Assembly (NCBI GenBank): GCA_032209605.1
Contig: JASFXZ010000043.1
Location: 1,846,819-1,910,818 of the forward strand
Reading direction: 5' to 3'
DNA from: Mactromeris polynyma
Lineage: Eukaryota; Mollusca; Bivalvia; Venerida; Mactridae
Length of the DNA stretch: 64,000 nt
The notes under the pieces are model-generated. The model worked only from the letters and a program-made list of their open reading frames with translations. It was not told the origin of the DNA and made no database searches. The position numbers and the translations under genes are program-made. Below, piece by piece: positions 11,777 to 21,203 of this stretch. Each line of letters begins with the position of its first letter. Within the stretch, counting starts at the first letter, position 1.

Positions 11777-14700
11777 TCACTCATCCAAACCAATGTACAA
11801 AACTTCGCTACCCTTGCAAGTTATCACCAGGGTGAGTGGTCCAGCAGCTGTAAGCATCTCAATGTCGACCGGCCCATCACTGCTTACAGCAGCAGCCAGC
11901 AGCTCACTTGGCACAGGGATGATGCTGTCATCATCTATTAGCAACTCTGTTTCACTCTCTTCAACAGAAACACCGACAACCAACACCCTGGACACAACTG
12001 TTGGTGTATCAGTCTTCTACAATTATAAAATTGTAAAGGATTAGAACAAACCAAAAATATTACTGAATAAGAAACATACGCTGTAATACCAAGTTCCATA
12101 CAGTGTTTGGTTACATATATTAGGTTGGCTGCATCTAGCAAAATGTGTTTTGCTGGCAAAATATTTCTATTTCCTGGTTTATGCTGATTTGTAATATTCA
12201 ATTTCTAAATGTTCCCAAGGTACTAATTCTAATATATTTTACAAAATACCATCATGGCTAACATCATACACATGTTAGTTTGCATTCAAACTAGAAAAAA
12301 ATGTGAGTCAAGGCATTTTGTGGGCTACACATTTTCAATTGATAGTGGATATTCCATTAAAGTATTACTTGTAAAATTTGTTCTAGAGTCGAAGAAAAAC
12401 AAGAAACAACAACACCAGAAACAAAAAGTGTCTGAAGTATTGCAAGCAGTACAATAGTCCCTTAGTAGCATAAACAGTGTGAATACCATACAACTGCCTT
12501 CTGTATTCAAGTGAATATATAAATACTAAGGGATTTTTCATATGATATGTGATGTAAATGCACACAGAGTTAGTCTAATAAGTTTTAAATTCATAACTGT
12601 ATTACCTTGATCTCAGAGCGTACTGTAGTCTGTAGGCTTGTCTCGCCCTGGTAAATGTTGGTAGTAACATCTGTTATTGTTACATGATCCCCTGGCCTAC
12701 ATTCAACAGATGAGGCCTCCCTCCATAGGGCCACTCGGACCTTTAAACTACCATCTTCCAAATGGATTGATTTGAGGTTCACACTCTCCCCCCGGACACT
12801 GAGGGTTTTTGTCTCCTCCTCCTGTAATTAAACACAAAGCGATTGTATTAAGTCTAATATTGGTGAACACTACCTTGTAATCACATGTCTAGATTGGTGG
12901 CCATTGTGTTCAAAACTGTATGCTAAAGTACAATAAAAAACAAACAACAAGTGTGCGTTGTGATACTGTTTGGTAAAATGTGTAAGACAATGATATTACA
13001 ATAACAGTTGGCAGTTGTCAATCCTAACAGCAATTAAAATATGCTAATTTTAATATAAAATCATGATAAAGCTATCAGTAATAACCATAACATGTATAAC
13101 CTGCTGTGTGACAATAATCTGTTTAAATTTTGCTATATACAACAGGGATGGGTCGAGTACTGGGGGATAGTACTTGAGTAAGTTCTGAGTACTGGATGCT
13201 TAGGGAGTACTTGAGTAAGTACAGAGTACTCACTTTTGGGTGTGTACTTAAGTAAGTACTGAGTACTACTTAAAGTACTCAAGTAAGTACTGAGTACAGA
13301 ATGTTTTAAATTATAATTGTTTAATACATAACTGTCTAAAATGGGTCGCAAATAAAACACAATATGTTACTGTATTGTTATGTTGTTATTGTTACCATGC
13401 TATCAATATTGAAATAAACTTATTCAAATTTATGTAGAGTAAATTTAATAATGCATAAAAAATTATCGTCAGTAGACAAAAATATCCAGAAATATATTCA
13501 TCACAGAAATATTCACTGGAACCCCTTTAATTCTGGAAACCCCTTTAAACAGGACAAATCGTACGGACCCAACTTTTTTACTGTATAATTTCCTTTTAAT
13601 CCAGAAACCCCTTAATTCAGGAAACCGGTCAAGAATTTTGGCTCGAAATGGATATTTTTCATCACGACCCTTCAAACCGGACAAGAATAAAGTCTCAATA
13701 TTAATTTTCACATCTTGCGCAAAACCTTTTGACAGAAGAGTCTGATACAGAGCACTGTGAGTATTAGAAGAAATAAATTTTGAATGCAATTGGAATTATA
13801 AGTTTAAATTATACAGTAAATAAAGTCAGTCAATATTGTTTTTAACATTTCACACCTATTTAGTGTTTGGCTGGGGCATCTGTCTGTCATGGTTGGTCTT
13901 AATTGCTATGACAACAAACTTATTAATGATACTTGAAGGGTACATTGACTGTGTTTTCACAGGTTCTTTGTTTAATTTATAACCCCTGTAGATTTGACAA
14001 TGGACTAGTGTCTTTCAGGGGGTCACCACTCAATTATTGTAAATCATTTGACTAATTGATAATTCCCAACATTGAAATTGTTTTTTATTCGATATTGAAA
14101 TGAATAGGAGGTTATTAATGTATTTTAAGTCATATTTTCACATTCAGATTTAATAGTTTTGGATCTATATTTTGTTTTGTATTGTAATGATCCATCATTA
14201 CAATACAAAACAAAATATAGATCCAAATGTCCCCGTTTATTTAAATTTGCCAAATCTTGTCCAGTTCTCAAAACCCCTTTAGTCCGGAAACCCTTTTAAA
14301 CCAGACATTTTGTCCAGTCCTGAGCTTGTCCGGTTTAAAGGGGTTCCAGTGTAATCATAATTATTCCAAACTTGGAATACTGTACCCAATTAATCTCACT
14401 GTCAATAGACTAAGAGTCAGAGGCTGTTGCAACGTATAATCATGAGCCTTTCAAATGTGTCGTCTTTTACTCTGCACCTATCAGGCCTGAAGACCTTACC
14501 ACCTATACTAAAACGTCTTTCCACATTAGCAGACGTTGCCTGTATGACTTTGTTCATGATTTATTTATAATGCATTAATAAATAATTAACTATTATAATA
14601 AAACCATAACAGAAGTAGACATATTTCTTTTAATAAGCCTGTCCAATTAATTGTTATAATTCATTATTTTACCATTCACTTATAATATATATTTTTATTT

Positions 14701-15866
14701 TCATTATGTTACTTTAATTTGCATTTCACACATAAGTGTGGAAGTACTCGTATAGTACTCGCAAAGTACTCATAAGTACTGACCATTTTACTTCAGTACT
14801 TGAATAAGTACAAGTACTTGTACTCATAATTTCAGACGAGTACTGAGTACTGCTGAGTACTTGAAAATTGGTACTCGAGTAAGTACGAGTACGAGTATCA
14901 CATCCCTGATATACAACCAATAATAAGAGGTGCATAAATATCAAAAATTATCACCTGTCCATAGTCAGGTAGCAACAATGTTTATGTTGGTATAGCAGTG
15001 AAAATAATAGGACATTATCCATTAACACACACACAAATAATGTAAACATCAAACAAAGAAGCGAAACAAGCAAAACAAGCAACATTCATTTATCAGTAGG
15101 ATAGACATATATCTCTCAAAAAATCAATGGACAGTCTGTTAACTGACTGAACTTATTTTTCTTTAAATTACTGAATACATAAAAACAGGAGACGTAAAAA
15201 CCAAGGTGTCCATATTAACGGATAACCAAAAACAGTATACATTTGCAAGTCTTAACTTCATAGGGATGGTTTTTTTTTGGACTTTACATGATGGAGCTTT
15301 ATGTGTGTGAATGTTGCTGCTAAAGTGTGGAGAGCGGTTGAATGGAACTTAACTAACATTTTTAGTGAATGTGTATTTACCTTCACCTGTTGTTTGTAAT
15401 TAACAGAACAAGAATGAAAACTAACCTGTACAATTTTCTCGGTAACGGACACTCTTGCCAGGGGTGGGGATCTCACAGCCTCTGCAATTGGTACCACATC
15501 TGCTGGTGGTGGGTATATGATCTTTCTACCCGCTTCCACCAGGTAGTCCGGCACGTCAATATCCGTAGTTATAAAGACTTTTGTATTTTTCGTGATGACA
15601 ATGGCATGATTATTGTCGTCCGTCTTACGAATTATATCTCTCAGAACTAGGGAGTTCCATTCCCTGAATTTTGCAAATTTCAGGGGATCATACACAACAC
15701 CCCGTATACATCTTTCTGAGTCCGCAATGGCCACGTTCAGTGATTGCCTGTCATTGTTTCTCCCATCACGGTATGAGACGATCTCGCCGGTAATGACCAC
15801 TTTCACCTTCAAAGGCTTCGAGTAGGGTCCATTCCCTCTATTGGTAAAAAGTTGTTCTATTGACAT
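11777..15866 (-). CDS. Tandem OB-fold, RPA-like nucleic-acid-binding protein (3 coding exons)
   Basis: The minus-strand coding exons are 15866-15426 (147 codons), 12821-12606 (72) and 12016-11777 (79 plus TGA). Each is bounded by AG and GT and all junctions are phase 0, giving 298 residues. ATG follows directly on a TTTTATTTTCAG acceptor. Residues about 14-105 (KPLKVKVVITGEIVSYRDGR to VFITTDIDVP) read as one OB-fold strand pattern. Residues about 155-220 (GSLKVRVALWREASSVECRP, GDHVTITDVTTN) read as a second. The C-terminal exon is acidic. RPA-type proteins with such domains bind single-stranded DNA in repair or replication; that role here is inferred. No disabling change was seen, unlike all its neighbours. 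It may instead belong to a transposon-associated multicopy family. The strong introns argue against a retrocopy. Confidence 0.75.
13514..14351. mobile_element. Nested TIR element (CACTGGAACCCC ends)
   Basis: The left end CACTGGAACCCCTTTAATTC and the right end in reverse complement CACTGGAACCCCTTTAAACC share 16 bp. Beyond them both sides carry repeated AACCCCTTTAA / CCGGACAA blocks. The form resembles pogo/Tigger-type MITEs (CAGTGGAACCC-like ends). No transposase is recognised; a 106-codon minus frame is repeat-derived. It lies wholly inside the hAT element, so it inserted later. Confidence 0.6.
14158..14227. repeat. 70-bp near-perfect palindrome
   Basis: Arms of 34 bp (14158-14191 and 14194-14227) are exact reverse complements separated by only CC. 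The arm starts TTTGGATCTATATTTTGTTT. Such a short spacer makes a cruciform-prone site. It lies within the nested element inside the hAT copy. Confidence 0.9.
14422..14557 (-). pseudogene. hAT transposase C-terminal dimerisation fragment
   Basis: The minus strand encodes ATSANVERRFSIGGKVFRPD followed by CRVKDDTFERLMIIRCN. This fits the hAT C-terminal dimerisation domain (ATSANVER-FS-GG, then R---DD--E-L--IR-N). The rest of the transposase, including the catalytic residues, is missing, so the element is a deletion derivative. Confidence 0.85.
14917..15425. other. Intron of the OB-fold gene
   Basis: No repeat or coding feature was identified between the hAT insertion and the donor site at 15425 (GTTAGT on the minus strand). 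Confidence 0.5.
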
Positions 15867-15943
15867 CTGAAAATAAAATAACAAAACAACATATTAATAT
15901 AAGAGTTTTCAAGCATGCTTCTTTATCAGAACATTAGAAGGTA

Positions 15944-16015
15944 AGTTGTAGTGGTATAATGGTTAGCATACTGAGTGGGTAATCAAGGGAGTTGTATAGA
16001 ATCACTCGCTGCACC
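15944..16015 (+). repeat. tRNA-like sequence with intact A-box
   Basis: GTAGTGGTATAATGGTTAGCA at about 15947-15967 matches the D-arm/A-box of Asp/Gly/Glu-type tRNAs (TGGTATAATGGTTAGCAT). The anticodon and T arms are not intact; GAATC near 16010 is at best a relic of the B-box. It is a pseudogene or SINE head in the first intron of the OB-fold gene. Confidence 0.4.
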
Positions 16016-16943
16016 AGTGCAATTTTTCGTAATACATGTAATGATGTCCAAATCCCAAATATGTAGTGTTTGTAAATAGTTCCGAAAATATATGACAGAA
16101 TCAACAAATAAGCAAGTCAATAATTATTTGGTTGTAAATACAATTGTATAAGCGCTATAATACAGATATTTATGGGTGTGTACCAATGAATCACAGAGAA
16201 TGAAAATACCTAATGTGTGTGCAGTGCACTGGAAAAGAAACCAAATCAACAATAGCTAGGTCAGATGTTCCACCAATTAACAGCACATATTTAAAGATCA
16301 GCTTCCCAGACAAATAAAAATCTTGATAAAAACGTTTTGTGTACACCGGTATTGTATTTATAGAAGATAGTAAAGTGCGAAATGACACGGGGCCGAATCA
16401 ACAAAATAAGTAGGTCAGTAATTATATCGTTGCAACTACAATTATAAACATACAAAATCGCTCCGAAGTATTGTAATAACCATGTATCTGCCAAAAATAA
16501 TAATATTCTTATTTATACAGAGCACATGCAATAAATATAACCAAGTTGCATAATAAAAAGCCTGGAAGTCAAACGACACAATTTAATAATAACCCCGTAT
16601 CGGGTAATACCGACGATGCAATGATATTTCCTGCCTTCGCTTTACAACACAATTATATAAATAAAATATCATAACCGTACGCTATATAAGCCTATAATCA
16701 CCCACGTTTATAATGAAAATTCCAGACATAATACAGGATGTTTATAAAATGAAACAAAATGGCGGATACTTACTACGCAAGAAGCGCATGTACATCATCC
16801 GATACAAGATATATAGGCCTCAACCGACGCAATTTAATATAAACAGTGGACACTAACACATAAACAATAATAATACAGTAGTTCACAAATATAATAGGAG
16901 GCGAACATGTAATACAACAGATACAAATCGAAAATACACTTAC
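16016..16943. other. First intron of the OB-fold gene
   Basis: AT-rich and noncoding. An AAAATGGCGG block at about 16757 followed by repeated GCGC-containing sequence may be another promoter-like patch, but this is weak. Nothing else was recognised. Confidence 0.4.
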
Positions 16944-17045
16944 CGTTGATCTTTCAAGAATCAGTAGTGAGACACTAAATAACGACTACTTCAATGGCTG
17001 CCATGAGAACACGACCGACGGACCGACGCTATATTCATACACACT
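16944..17045 (-). promoter_or_regulatory. 5'UTR exon and promoter region of the OB-fold gene
   Basis: On the minus strand a GC-richer block ends in ATCAACG followed by a consensus donor GTAAGTG at 16943, which can splice to the acceptor at 15867. The block contains CTCATGGCAGCCATTG, a YY1-like ATGGC(A/G)GC site common near animal transcription starts. That ATG opens a 9-codon upstream frame (MAAIEVVVI, then TAG) before the main start. No TATA box is apparent. The exact start is unknown. Confidence 0.5.
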
Positions 17046-17529
17046 TACAATTATGTCAACATTCCCCATACAATACATTTTTAAAAAATATATTGAAAAA
17101 ATGATATTCTTTATAAAAAACAAAACAAACTGCCGATGTGTTATGTTTCATCATTGGAATCGTCGGACTATTTCTTGTTGCTTTGGTTTTTTTCCTGAGT
17201 TGTGGGGTCACCGCCAAAACGCGTATATACACATGCACAAAAAACTACATGAACATTCCCGAACATACAATACAATAATATAATTATAAAAGTATATTAT
17301 GAATAAACTATTTTCGAAAGAAAACAAAGCAAAAAGCCTTTGTGTTATCTTATAGCGCGTGTAGTATCATCGAAAAAGTGGGACTATTTGACTTTTTTTC
17401 TACAGTTGTGCGGTCTGACTGAAAACGGACTATTTAGGGTGGCAGTGTTGGAAAACTGTATGAGTACTAAAACCAGGCGCGCTTAGGCGCGCTGGTTAAA
17501 AAACTAAATCGCGGTACTATTTATCTGAA
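17046..17529. other. Noncoding stretch with diverged duplication and hairpin
   Basis: Two similar phrases, one near 17140-17210 (TCGTCGGACTATTTC...GTTGTGGGGTC) and one near 17370-17425 (GTGGGACTATTTG...GTTGTGCGGTC), suggest an old duplication of about 220 bp. A GC-rich hairpin AACCAGGCGCGCTTAGGCGC + GCTGGTT lies at about 17471-17497, just before the LINE copy starts. No gene was seen. Confidence 0.4.
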
Positions 17530-19573
17530 AAATCCAAATTGTCCGATATGAGCCGCAAAGCACCAAAACAATTCTGGAAAAGGGTTAGTCATTTCAGAAA
17601 TAAAAACAGAAACTCCATATTAGATATTGATACTGACCAATTTTCCACATTATTTTAACGAACTACTAAACAATCGGATGAATAGTAATTCTGGCGAAGG
17701 AAATCCTTATGATATGCAATATGAAAACAATATTAATATTGAATGTTTGGATAAACCGTTTGATGAAAATGAAATATGTAAGACCATCTCAAGCTTAACG
17801 AGAAACAAGGCTCCTGGTTGTGATAGGATAACCACGGACTTTTTTATTGACTCAAAACAATTTATAGCCCCCTATCTTGTAAGCATTTTTAATAAACTTT
17901 ACGATTCTGGCGTGTACCCAGAATCATGGACGGAAAGTATTATAATCCCCATTCACAAGAAGGGAGATAAATCTAATCCTTCAAATTACAGAGGTATTTC
18001 ATTAATCAATACAATGGCCAAGGTATTTTCTCTAGTTCTTCGCAATAGACTTAATTCATGGTGTGAGGACAGTAATATTTTATGCGATGAACAATTTGGG
18101 TTCAGAAACAAAAAAAGTACAGCTGATTGCGTTTTTATCCTACACATTATTGTTAATCAGGTAATTTCAAGCAATAAATCATTTATAGACTATGAAAAGG
18201 CATTTGACACGATAGTTAGAGATTCCTTATGGTATAAATTAACGGAATACGGTGTTAGTTCTAAAATGGTAACTATGTTAAAATATATATATAACAAAGT
18301 CTCAGCTTGTGTTAAGGTACATAAATCTCTGTCAGATTTCTTTGATATATCTCTTGGCGTAAAACAAGGGGAACCTTTGTCGCCTATTCTTTTTATATTA
18401 TTTGTGAATGATGTTACAAGAAATATTGATTTTACCTCACTTACTGAGTATGATATAAACCAACTTTGTATACACATACTGTTATTTGCAGATGATATGG
18501 CAATTTTTACTACTGATGAGAAAAGCCTACAATCCCAGCTAGATAATCTACTCGCATATTCATTAAAATGGGGCCTTAAGATAAACATAAATAAAACTAA
18601 GATTTGTATTTTTAGCAAAAGAAAGAAAGCTATGTATCCAGTCTGGCTCATAAACAATGAACCTATTGAAATTGTTGATTCTTTTGTTTATCTTGGTATT
18701 AAGTTTAACTATAATGGTTCTATGAAAGAGGCAATTAGCACACTATCTGATCAAGCATTAAGAGCAACAAACGGTCTATACTCTATTTATTCTAGACTTA
18801 AATTTGACATTAGTACGAAATGATATCTATTTGAACGTATGGTTGAACCTATTCTTTTATATTGCTCTGAAGTTCTCGGCATGTATAATACCGAAATTCT
18901 GGATAGAATACAAATGCAATACTATAAAAAGATTTTAGGCGTAAAATTATCTACCCCAAATATGGCAGTTTTAGGAGAAATAGGTAAATATCCAATATCA
19001 GTAGTTAGTAAGGAAAGAAGTTTAAATTTATGGTGTAAAATAAGAAACAATCCCGGAACTTTATTATATAACATTTGGCTTAAACAACAAGAAAATGTCA
19101 AATTGTCCAAAAACTCTTGGTGTTTGAAAATAAATTCATACATCGATACAATTGGATTCTCCTATCTAAAACAAAATTTTGTACCAAATTATAATTACCA
19201 GACTATGTTTAAAAACAGAATCAGAGATCAGTTCCAGCAGGAATGGAGAACTAAACTAGGACAAATGTCAAAAATGCAACAATACTTGGGTTTTAAAAAT
19301 ACTTTTAAATTTGAAAAATATCTTGACAAAATCCAAAATGATTTTCTAAGGAAACTGTATACAAGATTCCGAATATCAGCACACTGTCTAGCCATTGAAA
19401 CTGGTCGGTACACTAATACTGACAGAGCAAATAGATTATGTACAAATTGTAATAAAAACCTTGTGGAAAATGAATACCACTTCCTCATGTCATGTGAAAA
19501 ATATTATGATTTAAGACAAAAATACATGCCTTATATAAAAGATGGCCTTCACTATCTATGTTTAATAATTTAA
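17530..19573 (+). pseudogene. LINE family A reverse transcriptase, nearly intact (copy 3)
   Basis: This 5'-truncated pol begins in the linker (SRKAPKQFWKRV near 17548), with a frameshift near 17640. The RT follows: APGCDRITTDFF, IIPIHKKGDKSNPSNYRG, FIDYEKAFDTIV, GVKQGEPLSPILF, the catalytic LLFADDMAIF near 18482, then the thumb. A single TGA at 18821-18823 separates the two open parts, which lie in the same frame; the sister copy at 6150 has a sense codon there (TKLYLF). The C-terminal CTNC...EYHFLMSC finger is at 19437-19495. The endonuclease is absent, as expected from 5' truncation during target-primed insertion. The product would copy its own RNA into DNA. Confidence 0.92.
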
Positions 19574-19917
19574 TGAAAACAAAAAAACTTTATATCAGAT
19601 ATGTTATTTTCTGAAACATTCTTTTAACATTAGAATCGTATAAAAGTCAATACTGATTGATGTAATGCCTATTATGTCTTCATCTTAAATATATACTTGT
19701 ATTCGAATATATATTGCTCTCCCCCATATCGTTGAAACCTGTTTATATACATACATTATATGTACATATATGTAAATACCTCCATACGTGAATTGTGTCA
19801 TTTTCACGATTGATAATTTTGTGATTATTTGTGTTGTATATATGTTTATGCTTTTCGTTGCCAAAGGCAAATCTGTTTGCCGATTTGCAATAAAGTTTGT
19901 TTGTTGTTGTTAATAAA
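19574..19917 (+). mobile_element. 3'UTR of LINE family A copy 3 with terminal stem-loop
   Basis: AT-rich 3' segment. Near its end GGCAAATCTGTTTGCC (19866-19881) forms a 6-bp stem with a 4-nt loop, followed by AATAAA at 19889-19894 and a GTTTGTTTGTTGTTG tail. The positions of hairpin, signal and simple-repeat tail match those of the other copies. Confidence 0.7.
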
Positions 19918-20811
19918 GAAAGAAATGTTGATATGTATACAATTAAGACCTCGCTATGCGTAATTAATTCCTTATTTACAACTACAACTATTTACGATTC
20001 GAATGTGAGCGACCAGACTTGTGAAAAACAATAGACGACGGTCTATTTTCTTTTATGTAGTATTTTGTAAGTGTTATATTGGTATAATTAATCAATTAAA
20101 ACTGTTCAATTACTAGAAAACACAAATATAATATTTAATTTTGTGCACTGCACTAGGTCATAAGTGCTCAAATTGTCCAGATATTTAGAAAGAATCAGTG
20201 AATTTGGCCAATTTTCGCGTAATGCGAAAAAATGGCTTCCAATTTGAAAATTACGTCCGTAATTATGTGAAGAATAGCAGTCTAGTACGCATTATATCAC
20301 ATAAGATTTTAGTGTTTTTATGCAAATTTAAGACAGTTTGGTGCTCTGCAGGCAACAGAAATCGTGTAATAGTACTTTTAAGTGCTTTTTTATTTGTCTG
20401 AAAACTTATATTTTTTCATTTGAAAGTTCACTGAATTTGTCAATTGGGATTTGATTAGTTCAGTTTTATAATAGTTATTGTAGGCTGTAATAATGTTTTA
20501 TTGTAAATAATAATAATAAGTTAAGCATAATTATGGACTACCAATTTAGCAATTTGTGAGAATGAAATGAGTGATTATTTACGTTTAAAATATCTTTTGT
20601 TATAAACTACAAGTTAAGTTTAACAAAAATGCTGTTATCTAAACGGTCAGAATTTCAGATCTGTATTTTTTAACCTTCCATGCCAAAGTTATACTAATGG
20701 AGCTATTTGATCAATTCATAGGAATATAAATTTTAATAAAAAATATGAAAATGCATGATTTTGTTCCGCCATTAAGGCTCATTGCTTGTTATTTATTGAA
20801 CATGATTACCA
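19918..20811. other. Noncoding stretch
   Basis: AT-rich, with no motif-bearing frame, RNA gene or inverted repeat recognised. Confidence 0.4.
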
Positions 20812-21203
20812 TACTATACTATACGTTTATTGGTACAATCTGCACATACAGTGCCTTTGACCATTAACAAAATAAACATAATATGAGATGCTCAAGACAG
20901 TAAATATACATGTTACAAATACAATATCAAACATGTAATATAAGCAAACACAGAACAGAACAAAGATATTTGTGTATAAGAATGAATATTAAATGTAAGC
21001 AGCAATGGAATAACATTTTAGTGTCTTAATGTTGCGCAATAATAAATATATATAACTATACGTACAGAAGAAGATATTTTAAGAGCAGCAAATCTTACTA
21101 TGGAGCAATTAATTTGTCTTGTCTCTGTTTCATTGCATTAAAAACTAATTTAGCAGAGTTGACAATAACTGTGCTATTTTTATTAGACATAATATTATAA
21201 AAT
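20812..21203 (-). mobile_element. 3'UTR of LINE family A copy 4
   Basis: Read on the minus strand it ends in GTCAAAGGCACTGTATGTGC, then ACCAATAAACG and a short (TAGTA)n tail. GCAC-TGTAT-GTGC is the stem-loop equivalent of those at 7634 and 19866. This sets the 3' end of the element at about 20812. Confidence 0.65.

Larger units (their letters stand above)
13143..14908. mobile_element. hAT-superfamily transposon (defective)
   Basis: The left end CAGGGATGGG and right end CATCCCTG form hAT-type termini (CAGNGNTG). Both sides are flanked by the identical 8-bp ATATACAA (13135-13142 and 14909-14916), the target-duplication length expected for hAT. Both subterminal regions are packed with GTACTTGAGT/AGTACTCG motifs over about 180 bp, probable transposase-binding arrays. 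A transposase C-terminal remnant lies at 14422-14557. The element sits in the intron between coding exons 1 and 2 of the OB-fold gene. Confidence 0.9.

Noticed and set aside
18821..18823. TGA as a selenocysteine or readthrough codon
   Set aside because: The sister LINE copy has an ordinary residue there and the element also has a frameshift, so a nonsense mutation is the simpler reading.
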